Source: RYN-230 sp963770535 (lineage in GTDB: Bacteria; Actinomycetota; Actinomycetes; Streptosporangiales; Streptosporangiaceae). Taken from it: DNA of 64,000 bases. Positions 17,351 to 24,333 of the stretch are shown here, one piece after another (the first letter of the stretch is position 1; the number at the start of each line of letters is the position of its first letter). Both the position numbers and the translations under genes were made by a program. The stretch lies in the NCBI GenBank assembly GCA_963770535.1, contig CAVYPZ010000007.1:1011540-1075539 (forward strand), written 5' to 3'. The notes under the pieces were generated by a model that saw only the letters and a program-made list of their open reading frames with translations, did no database searches and was not told where the DNA came from.

Positions 17351-17860
17351 TCAGCTCACCGCCCCGAGTGCAGCGCTCACGCCGGCGATGATGGCCCCGC
17401 CGAGCGCGATCGACACGAAAGAGCGCAGGAAGCCGGTGCCGAAGAAGCGCCAGCGGATCCAGGCCAGGGTGGTCAGCTCGAAGGCGATCATCGCGAGCGC
17501 CACGACCAGCGCGGCCCGGTACTGCGGGATGAGGAAGGGCAGCGTGTGCAGGACGCCGCCGAGGAATGTGCCAGCCCCCGTGATGGAGCCGCGCAGGTAC
17601 GGGTTGCCGCGCCCGGTCAGGTCACCGGTGTCGGAGAGTCCCTCCGAGAAGGCCATGCTCACCCCGGCGCCGATGGCGGTGGCCAGCCCGGCGAGGAACG
17701 CGTAGTGCGGCTGGCGGGTGGCGAGGGCGACGGCGAAGATGGGGGCCAGCGTGGACAGCGACCCGTCGATCAGCCCGGTCATCGCGGGCTGCGCCCGCTG
17801 GAGCAGGAAGGACCGCTCGTCCCGCCGCTCGGCCGGGCGGGGCAGCGTGAGGATGCTCAC
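17351..17860 (-). CDS. VIT1/CCC1-family membrane protein
   Basis: A 169-aa membrane protein with about five TM segments. Its start reads ERSFLLQRAQPAMTGLIDGSLSTLAPIFAVALAT, where the DGSLSTLAPIFA stretch is the signature of TM1 in Fe2+/Mn2+ transporters of the vacuolar iron transporter family. The family cytoplasmic metal-binding helices are reduced (GVSMAFSEGLSDTGDLTGRG), so metal transport is likely but not certain. GTG 17860 has AGGAGAG about 6 nt upstream. It is first in an operon with DUF1275. Upstream lie two strong palindromes that could be operators. Confidence 0.75.
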   Translation of the reverse strand: MSILTLPRPAERRDERSFLLQRAQPAMTGLIDGSLSTLAPIFAVALATRQPHYAFLAGLATAIGAGVSMAFSEGLSDTGDLTGRGNPYLRGSITGAGTFLGGVLHTLPFLIPQYRAALVVALAMIAFELTTLAWIRWRFFGTGFLRSFVSIALGGAIIAGVSAALGAVS

Positions 17861-17926
17861 GGCTCTCTCCTAATTATCTAAACTAAACTTATCGTTTCGT
17901 ATGTAGCGGAACAGGGCTGAGGACCG

Positions 17927-17946
17927 CCCTATTCCCGGGAATAGGG
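17927..17946. promoter_or_regulatory. 20-bp perfect palindrome, candidate operator
   Basis: CCCTATTCCCGGGAATAGGG is a perfect 20-bp palindrome in the divergent space between the VIT operon and the broken dehydrogenase/TetR pair. A site of this symmetry in a divergent promoter region is a good candidate for binding by the nearby TetR-type regulator or another dimeric protein. Confidence 0.6.
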
Positions 17947-17963
17947 TCCCGGTGCCCAGAGTT

Positions 17964-17989
17964 ATCGAAACTGATAGTGCAGTTTTGAT
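17964..17989. promoter_or_regulatory. 26-bp inverted repeat, candidate operator
   Basis: ATCGAAACTG and CAGTTTTGAT flank a 6-bp centre (ATAGTG), with 9 of 10 arm positions matching. The spacing suits a TetR-family dimer. It lies 18 bp downstream of the 20-bp palindrome and about 100 bp before the dehydrogenase remnant. An AAAC-N5-GTTT element at about 17885-17897 may be a related half-site. Confidence 0.55.
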
Positions 17990-18087
17990 GTGAGGGTTCC
18001 GGCACCGCCCCCGCCCCGCCGGTGAGGGCGGCACCGGGATCGATCCGGCGGACAGGGCCGGGCGGCTGGCGACGTGAGGAGATGACG

Positions 18088-18569
18088 ATGAGCAGCATCG
18101 GGTTCGTGGGGCTGGGGTCAATGGGTGCCCCGATTGCCGGGCGCCTGCTCCAGGGCCACGAGGTGTTCGGGACCAACCGGACCAGGGACAAGGCCACCGG
18201 GCTGATCGAGCGTGGGCTGATCTGGCGCGACACCCCGCGGGAGGTGGCCGCGGCCGCTTCGGTGCCCTGGCCGTGCAGGCCATGACGGACAGCGCGGTCG
18301 GGTCGCCGATGCTGAAGGCGCGTGCCCCGCTCGTCCTCGACCTGCCCCGGCAGGCGTGGTTCGATGTGGAGCTCATGCACAAGGACATCCGCCTCGCGCT
18401 CGACGCCGCCCGGGGGTACCGCGTGCCGCTCCCGTCAGCCGCGGCCGCCGACAGCATGCTGAGCGCGGCGGCGGAGCTGGGCTACGCCCGCCGGGACATC
18501 GCCGCGTTCTTCGAGGTCCTGGAGCAGATGGCGGCGAGCCCGCAGCAGCAGGCCAGGGACGCCGCATGA
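18088..18569 (+). pseudogene. Broken 3-hydroxyisobutyrate dehydrogenase-family gene (internal deletion)
   Basis: The first part encodes SSIGFVGLGSMGAPIAGRLL, the Rossmann NAD(P) site of the beta-hydroxyacid dehydrogenase family, and continues to about residue 58 (PREVAAAAS). The frame then ends at 18285. In the next frame the family C-terminus appears directly: AVGSPMLKARAPLVLDLP and FDVELMHKDIRLALDAA, with the conserved Lys-Asp pair, running to TGA 18569. About 140-150 middle residues, including the catalytic Lys region, are missing. ATG 18088 with AGGAG 6 nt upstream is still a good start. The stop codon overlaps the TetR start (ATGA), so translation of the remnant may still serve to couple TetR expression. 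Confidence 0.82.
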
Positions 18570-19186
18570 GCGGTGACGCCATCGCCGAGGGCCCGCAGCG
18601 CGGCCGGCCACGCAGCGAGCGGGCCCGCAAGGCGATCCTCGAAGCCGCCGCCGAACTCCTGCTGGCCCGGGGACTGACCGCGGTCAGCATGGACGCGGTG
18701 GCGGAACGGGCCGGAGTGAGCAAGGCCACCATCTACCGCTGGTGGCCGACCAAGGAAACGCTGGCCCTGGACGCGCTCTACACCGAATGGGCCGCCGTCG
18801 CCCCGCAGGCGCGGGACACCGGCTCGCTGCGCGGTGACCTGCTGTCGCTGCTGCGCCCGTGGGCCCGGCTGGCGGGCAGCCGCCCCTACGGCCGGGTGGT
18901 CGCCGCCCTGCTCACCGAGTCGCAGACTGACCCGGTGTTCGCGGCCGAGTACCGCCAGCGGTTCGTGGAGCCGCGGCGGGAGCAGGGCCGGGAGATCTTC
19001 CGCCGGGCCATCGAGCGTGGCGAGATCCCCGCGGGCACCCGCGTCGAGGTGGCGCTGGATTTGCTGTACGGGTCGATGTACCACCGGTTGCTGCACGGCC
19101 ACGCGCCGCTCAGCGACCGGTTCGTCCGAGACGTCGTCGACATGGTCCTCGGCGGGATCCGCCCGGGCGGCCGCGATGCTCGGTGA
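18566..19186 (+). CDS. TetR/AcrR-family transcriptional regulator
   Basis: A 206-aa regulator. The N-terminal HTH reads RKAILEAAAELLLARGLTAV and AERAGVSKATIYRWWPTKE, followed by a ligand-binding domain with WARLAGSRPYGRVVAALL and a C-terminal TetR_C-type helix. ATG 18566 overlaps the stop codon of the dehydrogenase remnant. It is followed by the ParB-like gene with an 11-bp overlap. The inverted repeats at 17927-17989 are its most likely sites, giving autoregulation and control of the divergent VIT/DUF1275 operon. Confidence 0.92.
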   Translation: MSGDAIAEGPQRGRPRSERARKAILEAAAELLLARGLTAVSMDAVAERAGVSKATIYRWWPTKETLALDALYTEWAAVAPQARDTGSLRGDLLSLLRPWARLAGSRPYGRVVAALLTESQTDPVFAAEYRQRFVEPRREQGREIFRRAIERGEIPAGTRVEVALDLLYGSMYHRLLHGHAPLSDRFVRDVVDMVLGGIRPGGRDAR

Positions 19187-19802
19187 CACCGGATTCCCGG
19201 GCGCCGACGCTGAGAACGACTTCCTCCGGGCCCGGCGGCGCGAGGTCGCGGGCCGGGTGGCGTACTGGCTGCGCCGCGGGCCGGGCCGCGGGCAGCTGCT
19301 GCCCCTGGGGCAGGTCGTGAGCACGCTCGGCCGGCGCGGTGAGCGCCGTCTCGGCCTGCAGACGATCCCGCTGGACACGATCGTCGGCACGCTCGGCACC
19401 CGGCGGGATTTCGATCGCCGGTTCCGGCCGGTGTCCAACCGCCTGCGGTCCCGCTGGGTGCACCTGAACCTGGTCCAGCGGCGAGGTGAGGCGCTGCCGC
19501 CTATCGAGGTGTACCGGGTGGGCGGCTGCCATTTCGTGGAAGACGGTCACCACCGGGTGTCGATCGCCCGGGCCACCCGGCAGAAGATGATCGACGCCTA
19601 CGTCACCGAGGTGCTGACGGCCGCCCCCGCCGGGGCGGGGTGCCCCCTGCCCAGCGCGGCCGGGCAGGAAGCCCAGACCGGCGCGGCCGCGCCCGGGTGT
19701 GGGACACCTGGCGCGGCCGCGCCTTTACCTGGTCCCCCGGGCTTCTTACGCGGCCGGACGGCCCTTCTCCGGGCCGCCTTCCTCGCCGCCGAAGTCACGT
19801 GA
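19176..19802 (+). CDS. ParB/Srx-fold domain protein
   Basis: A 208-aa protein. Residues about 85-130 read WVHLNLVQRRGEALPPIEVYRVGGCHFVEDGHHRVSIA (core motif DGHHRVSIA), a ParB/sulfiredoxin-like fold in which the GHHR-type motif replaces GERR of chromosomal ParB. No helix-turn-helix partner domain is present, and the tail is Ala/Pro/Gly-rich. Stand-alone proteins like this are frequent in actinomycetes and have no settled role; nucleotide binding is possible given CTP binding by ParB. ATG 19176 lies 11 bp inside the TetR gene. Its 3' end overlaps the convergent ClpC-N-domain gene by 57 bp. Confidence 0.76.
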   Translation: MLGDTGFPGADAENDFLRARRREVAGRVAYWLRRGPGRGQLLPLGQVVSTLGRRGERRLGLQTIPLDTIVGTLGTRRDFDRRFRPVSNRLRSRWVHLNLVQRRGEALPPIEVYRVGGCHFVEDGHHRVSIARATRQKMIDAYVTEVLTAAPAGAGCPLPSAAGQEAQTGAAAPGCGTPGAAAPLPGPPGFLRGRTALLRAAFLAAEVT

Positions 19803-20783
19803 CCCGCGGGCCGCGTGCTCGCGGATGTCTTCCAGGCTGTCGCGCAGGGCCAGCCAGACCTGGGCCAGGCTGCCGCTCACCGGCAGGTCACCGGGGATGG
19901 TGCCCGGCTCGGCGGCCTGATCTCCCACTGCCTCGATAGCCGCGCGGGCCAGGGCGACGAGGGCCGGGTCGGTGACCTCGAGCGTGAGGCTCTCCCCGGT
20001 CACGCGCACGGCCATGTGGCGCCGGCCCCGCTGCTCGGGCGGCTCGTCGCTGGTGCCGGCGACGTCGGCGTTGCGGAGCGCCGCGCGCGCCTCATCCAGG
20101 TTCACGCCCAGCGCGGCCAGGGTCCTGGCCGCGGCGCTGTCCGGATCCGCCAGCGCCGCGAGAAGCAGGTGGTGCGAGCCGACTGCCTGCCCCCCGGCCA
20201 GCCGCGCGGCTTCGGCCAGCCCGGCGTCGGCCGCGGGCGTGGTCGCCATCCCGCCCTGGTCCCCCGGCTCGGCTGGCTCGCCGCGCTCACCCGGCTCCCC
20301 CTCGAGAGGGGCGTTCCGCCGCCGCAGCCAGCGGCGGCCCTGAAGGGCCTCTGCCGCCGGGAGCAGGTCCAGCACTGCCTGGCGGACCGCCTCCAGATCG
20401 CCGGCGTGCCCGGTCAGGATCTGCGCGGCGACCCCCTCACCCTCCCGGGTCAGGCCCAGCAGGATGTGCTCGGTGCCGATGTAGTTGTGGTGCAGGCTGA
20501 GCGCCTCGCGCAGCGAGAGCTCGAGGGTCTTCTTGGCCCGCGGGGTGAAGGGGATCTTCCCCTTGGGCGGGTCGCTGCCTGCGCCCACCCGGGCCCTGAC
20601 CTCGTCCCGCGTGCCGGCCGCCGTCATCTGGAACCGGCTGAGCGCCTGGGCGGCGATACCGCCGGGCTCCAGCAGCCCGAGCAGGATGTGCTCGGTCCCG
20701 ATGTAGTTGTGGTTCAGCCCGCGGGCCTCTTCCTGGGCCAGGACGACGGCGCGGCGGGCTCGGTTAGTGAATCGCTCGAACAT
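19746..20783 (-). CDS. ClpC N-domain protein without ATPase modules
   Basis: A 345-aa protein with two ClpC-type N-domain repeats near the start: MFERFTNRARRAVVLAQEEA with LNHNYIGTEHILLGLLEP, then FTPRAKKTLELSLREALSLH with HNYIGTEHILLGL. A third, weaker repeat (VGSHHLLLAALADPDSAAARTL) lies near residue 205. There is no AAA+ domain, so it cannot unfold proteins by itself. It may hold substrates or phospho-arginine-like tags, or compete with ClpC for adaptors; that is inference. ATG 20783 was chosen at the N-domain start; the frame extends slightly further. It is divergent from a small MerR-like regulator across an inverted repeat. Confidence 0.87.
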   Translation of the reverse strand: MFERFTNRARRAVVLAQEEARGLNHNYIGTEHILLGLLEPGGIAAQALSRFQMTAAGTRDEVRARVGAGSDPPKGKIPFTPRAKKTLELSLREALSLHHNYIGTEHILLGLTREGEGVAAQILTGHAGDLEAVRQAVLDLLPAAEALQGRRWLRRRNAPLEGEPGERGEPAEPGDQGGMATTPAADAGLAEAARLAGGQAVGSHHLLLAALADPDSAAARTLAALGVNLDEARAALRNADVAGTSDEPPEQRGRRHMAVRVTGESLTLEVTDPALVALARAAIEAVGDQAAEPGTIPGDLPVSGSLAQVWLALRDSLEDIREHAARGSRDFGGEEGGPEKGRPAA

Positions 20784-20817
20784 GGCCCCACTGTCGCCCC
20801 GGTGGCTGGACCCTGTC

Positions 20818-20842
20818 AATACCATGCTAATAGTATGGTATT
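20818..20842. promoter_or_regulatory. Inverted repeat in the ClpC-N / MerR-like divergent promoter
   Basis: AATACCAT and ATGGTATT are perfect 8-bp arms around a 9-bp centre (gctaatagt). The element is the most A/T-rich spot of this region, 35 bp upstream of the ClpC-N-domain gene start and 53 bp upstream of the MerR-like start. It is not the HAIR motif of HspR. Binding by the adjacent MerR-like protein is the simplest idea. Confidence 0.62.
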
Positions 20843-20894
20843 CGTTGCGGAGAATTCAGGGAAGCGACGCGGCGCGCGGCGGAGAGGCACGACA

Positions 20895-21254
20895 GTGGAC
20901 TGGGAAGACCGGCTCGATGACTGGGAGCTCGAACTCGAGCTGTCCGCCCAGCTGGAAGGCTCGGACTGGGTGACGCTGGAGCGGGCCGCCGCCGGGACCG
21001 GGGCGTCCCGGGCCGCGCTGCGGACCTGGTACCGCTCGGGGCAGATCCCGTCACGGCTGGTCGACGGCCCGCACGGCCCGCAGCGGCTGGTCCCGCTGGC
21101 GATGGTCGCCGACCGGGCAGAGGCCTCGCCGCGGCTGCGCCGGACCGCGGAGCGCCGGCTGGCGGAGCAGGCGGAGCTGGAGATCCTGCGGCACCGGATC
21201 GACCAGCTGGAGCTGCGGCTGGCGGCCCTGGAAAAGCGCCAGCCGCCCGCCTGA
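20895..21254 (+). CDS. Small MerR-like helix-turn-helix protein with coiled coil
   Basis: A 119-aa protein. After an acidic start (WEDRLDDWELELELSAQLE) there is a winged-helix segment VTLERAAAGTGASRAALRTW followed by YRSGQIPSRLVDGPHGPQRLVPL, as in MerR-type DNA readers. A coiled coil (AEQAELEILRHRIDQLELRL) lies at the end and should dimerise it. No effector domain is present. GTG 20895 has GGAGAGG 7 nt upstream; the frame is open further upstream but runs antisense to the ClpC-N-domain gene. It is probably the regulator of the divergent gene and of itself. Confidence 0.75.
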   Translation: MDWEDRLDDWELELELSAQLEGSDWVTLERAAAGTGASRAALRTWYRSGQIPSRLVDGPHGPQRLVPLAMVADRAEASPRLRRTAERRLAEQAELEILRHRIDQLELRLAALEKRQPPA

Positions 21255-21327
21255 CCCCCCCTCACCCGTCCCCGGCCCGTGCCCGTGCCCGTGCCCGGCC
21301 CCGTGCCCGTGCCCGGGCCCGGGCCTC

Positions 21328-21380
21328 CATGATCCTGTGCGGTTAGTGCGAAATAGCAGCACCAGTTGCACAGGATCATG
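21328..21380. repeat. Perfect 13-bp inverted repeat with 27-nt loop (REP-like element or bidirectional terminator)
   Basis: CATGATCCTGTGC at 21328-21340 is mirrored by GCACAGGATCATG at 21368-21380. It sits between two convergent genes, which suits a bidirectional terminator, although no T-tract follows. The arms are A/T-richer than the surroundings and preceded by a gtgccc low-complexity run (about 21277-21316). The form also suits a dispersed palindromic repeat. Confidence 0.7.
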
Positions 21381-21405
21381 AAAGCCCAGGCCGGCGCCCG
21401 GGGGG

Positions 21406-23172
21406 CTAGTGGCCGAGGACGGACGTGAGGGTCTGGCGGAGCCACTTGGCGGCGGACTCGGGGGAGTCGGGCGCGCTGGCGTGCCGGGCCGCGATGTAGA
21501 GGTCGGGGCGGACCAGCAGGACGCCCCCGTCGGAGATCTCGCGCAGCTCAGCCCATGTGCCGTAGGGGTCCTCGAACGGCTGGCCCGGGCCGACCGAGAC
21601 CGGGGTGATGGGCAGGCCCGTGTCCGCGGTGAACGCCGCGGCCGCATCCAGCCAGGCCTGGCCGCCGATCCCGGTCCACACGCTGAACGCGCCGCGGCCC
21701 GCGAGATCCAGGGTGGAGACCCGGCGGCCCGCGCGGGTGATCCAGGTGTGCGGCAGCTTCGCGCCGGGCCAGGTGGTGGGCTGGGCGTACAACTCGGGGT
21801 CCCGGGTGAACGCGGGGCTGGCCGTGCCGTCGGGGATGACTGCGCCGGACTCGTAGCGGTGGTTGTGCTCCACGCCGTGCGCGTCGAACTCGTACGCCTT
21901 GTACGCGATGGCCTCGCGCAGCCGCTCCCGGATCTTCTCCCCCTCCGGGCCGGGCGCCTTGCGCAGCGTGAGCTGGCGGTTGAGCTTGCCGACGTCGGTG
22001 GTGTCGTCAACGTCCAGGGCCGCGACGATGCGGCCGGTGTCGGCGATGCTCTGGTTGGCCCGCTCCACGATCTGCCGTGCCACCGGGGCCCGCTCGGCGT
22101 CGTAGGAGTCCAGCAGTGACGGGCCGGCCAGGCCCGCCACCACGTGGTGCAGCTTCCAGGCCAGGTTGTAGGAGTCCTGGATCGAGGTGTTGGAGCCGAG
22201 CCCGTTGGTCGGCGGATGCCGGTGCACCGCGTCCCCGACGCAGAAAACCCGGCCGCGGGCCACCGTGGTGGCGAAGTGATGGTTGACCGTCCACGGCAGC
22301 CGTGAGGTGACCCGCATCTCGAAGTCGTCGGTCCCGACCAGCTTCACGGCCAGCTCGCGGGCGAACTCGTCGGTGATCTCGGGCGGCCCGGCGGCGACCT
22401 CGTAGCCCCACATCAGCATCCACTCGGTCCACGGCCTGATCATCCGCAGCACGCCGAGCCCGACGCCTTCCTTCTCGGCGCCGGGCTGCACCATCCAGTA
22501 CAGGACCGACGGCCGGTACTCCACGAACCGGCTCAGGTCGGCCTCGAAGATGATGTGCAGCGCGCCCGCCACCGCGCCCGGGCCCTCGAACGGCAGGCCC
22601 AGGTCGGCTGCGACCTTGCTCCGGGCGCCGTCGGCCCCGATCAGGTACCTCGACCGGATCCCGTAGGTCGCGCCGGTGAGCCGGTCGCGGACCTGGGTGG
22701 TGACCCCCGAGTCGTCCTGCTCGTGCGACAGGTACTCGGTGTCGAACCGGACCTTGGCCCCGCGGGCCTGGGCGGCCTGCATCATGACCGGCTCGGTGAT
22801 GGTCTGCGGGGCGTCGAGCATCGTGCACGGGCTCTGCAGCTCGTAGTCGTGGTGGCGCCGGGTGTCGGTCCCCCAGGACGGGATCCGGCCCAGTTCCTCG
22901 CCGGCCAGGCTGGTGCAGAACGTGGTGTTGCCCATCCACTCCCACGGCGTGGCCTCGCGCATCAGCCGCTGCTCCAGGCCCATGTCGCGCAGCGTCTCCA
23001 TGGTGCGCTGGTTCGTGATGTGCGCGCGGGGCGTGTCCGACAGGTGGCCGTACCTGGTCACCACCATGGTCCGGGTGCCGTACGTGGCCAGGAACAACGC
23101 GGCGCCCGCGCCGCCCGGTCCCGAGCCGACCACCAGGACGTCGGTTTCCACGGCAGGTGCGTCGTTGCCCAC
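21406..23172 (-). CDS. FAD-dependent aromatic monooxygenase (phenol/2,4-dichlorophenol hydroxylase-like)
   Basis: A 588-aa flavoprotein hydroxylase of the class A (PHBH-like) group. The FAD-binding GxGxxG is VLVVGSGPGGAGAALFLA at the start, the DG motif is YLIGADGARSKVAADLG, and the GD motif is VFCVGDAVHRHPP followed by NGLGSNTSIQDSYNLAWKL. The length and C-terminal thioredoxin-like domain match TfdB/phenol 2-monooxygenase relatives. These add one oxygen to an aromatic ring using NAD(P)H and O2. The frame opens at 23232, but GTG 23172 has GGGGAG 7 nt upstream and directly precedes the FAD motif. It is divergent from an IclR regulator that probably controls it. Confidence 0.9.
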   Translation of the reverse strand: MGNDAPAVETDVLVVGSGPGGAGAALFLATYGTRTMVVTRYGHLSDTPRAHITNQRTMETLRDMGLEQRLMREATPWEWMGNTTFCTSLAGEELGRIPSWGTDTRRHHDYELQSPCTMLDAPQTITEPVMMQAAQARGAKVRFDTEYLSHEQDDSGVTTQVRDRLTGATYGIRSRYLIGADGARSKVAADLGLPFEGPGAVAGALHIIFEADLSRFVEYRPSVLYWMVQPGAEKEGVGLGVLRMIRPWTEWMLMWGYEVAAGPPEITDEFARELAVKLVGTDDFEMRVTSRLPWTVNHHFATTVARGRVFCVGDAVHRHPPTNGLGSNTSIQDSYNLAWKLHHVVAGLAGPSLLDSYDAERAPVARQIVERANQSIADTGRIVAALDVDDTTDVGKLNRQLTLRKAPGPEGEKIRERLREAIAYKAYEFDAHGVEHNHRYESGAVIPDGTASPAFTRDPELYAQPTTWPGAKLPHTWITRAGRRVSTLDLAGRGAFSVWTGIGGQAWLDAAAAFTADTGLPITPVSVGPGQPFEDPYGTWAELREISDGGVLLVRPDLYIAARHASAPDSPESAAKWLRQTLTSVLGH

Positions 23173-23298
23173 GGAACGGCTCCCCTTTGATGTCCCGGAA
23201 ATCGGCTCACCGCTGCGGACGGATGTACGCATAGCGGCGCCTGGCAGTACGATGCCCGCGCACCCGGAGCACTGTCAAGGGTGTGCCGGCGGGGCGTG

Positions 23299-24171
23299 AT
23301 GAAGGGGCAGGCAGGCATGGCTGGTCGTGGTGAAGGGGCCGACTTCGTCGAGTCGCTGGCCCGCGGCCTGGACGTGCTGCAATGCTTCAGCGCCGAGCGG
23401 CCGCGGATGAGCCTGAGCGAGGTCGCCGAGGTCTCCCGCCTGCACCGGCCGACCGCGCGCCGCCTGCTGCTGACCCTGGAGGAACTGGGGTTCGTGCGCC
23501 TGTCCCAGGGCCAGTTCTCGCTCACCCCGCGGGTCCTGTCGCTCGGGATGGCGTTCGTGGCCTCGCTCGGCCTGTGGGAGGTTGGCCGCCCCCACCTGGA
23601 GCGGCTCGTCGCCCGGACCGGCGAGTCGTCGTCCATGTCCCAGCTGGACGGCTCGGACATCGTGTACGTCGCGCGGGTCGCCGTGCCCAAGCTGATCACG
23701 CTGCGCGTGGAGATCGGGACCCGGTTCCCGGCGGCCTACACGTCCCAGGGCAAGGTCCTGCTCGCGGCGCTGGACCCCGGTGAGCTGGCGGACGTGCTGG
23801 CCCAGCCGAGCCGTTCCGGGCTGCCGCGCTTCCTGCCCCGGGACCCGGAGGCGTTCGGTGAGGAGCTGAGCACGATCCGGGCCCGCGGGTGGGCCCTGGC
23901 CGACGAGGAACTGGCGCCGGGCATCCGGTCGATCGCCGCGCCGGTCCGGGACGGCGCCGGGACGGTCCGGGCGGCCATGAACGTGACCGTGCACGCCGCC
24001 GAGACCAGCGTCGGGCGGCTGACCGGCGAGTACCTGCCGCTGCTGCTGCGGACGGCCGGGGACGTCTCGGCGGACTGGGCGCTGTGGCAGTCGCGGCCAT
24101 ACTCCGAGGTGCGGTCGGGGGAGGGGTCCGGGCAGGGCGGCCCGACCCAGGACGGACGATCGTCCGGATAG
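23299..24171 (+). CDS. IclR-family regulator (PcaR/PobR type)
   Basis: About 290 aa. The winged HTH reads MSLSEVAEVSRLHRPTARRL, preceded by DFVESLARGLDVLQCF, the usual entry of beta-ketoadipate-pathway IclR regulators. The effector domain contains ITLRVEIGTRFPAAYTSQGKVLLAAL and WALADEELAPGIRSIAAPVRD, again of the PcaR/PobR kind. Possible starts are GTG 23281, ATG 23299 and ATG 23317; 23299 has GGGG nearby and is a compromise. It is divergent from the flavin monooxygenase, so an aromatic acid or phenol is the likely effector. Confidence 0.9.
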   Translation: MKGQAGMAGRGEGADFVESLARGLDVLQCFSAERPRMSLSEVAEVSRLHRPTARRLLLTLEELGFVRLSQGQFSLTPRVLSLGMAFVASLGLWEVGRPHLERLVARTGESSSMSQLDGSDIVYVARVAVPKLITLRVEIGTRFPAAYTSQGKVLLAALDPGELADVLAQPSRSGLPRFLPRDPEAFGEELSTIRARGWALADEELAPGIRSIAAPVRDGAGTVRAAMNVTVHAAETSVGRLTGEYLPLLLRTAGDVSADWALWQSRPYSEVRSGEGSGQGGPTQDGRSSG

Positions 24172-24333
24172 TGGCCGTCCGGCTTCACGGGGCCGCCGCG
24201 CGCGGCGGCAGCCGCCGGTCATGATCTTCGGGACCTTGGTCACTTGCCCAACTCGCCGCGATCCCCGCATCCTGGGCGCTTACCATCCCCGAATGATCGG
24301 ACAACCGCCGCTGCTGCCGCGAAAGGCCCGTGA

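Noticed and set aside
16820..17881. A 353-codon plus-strand frame opposite DUF1275 and VIT genes
   Set aside because: Shadow composition (Gly/Arg/Asp/Glu-rich), no family match; the minus strand has clear membrane proteins.
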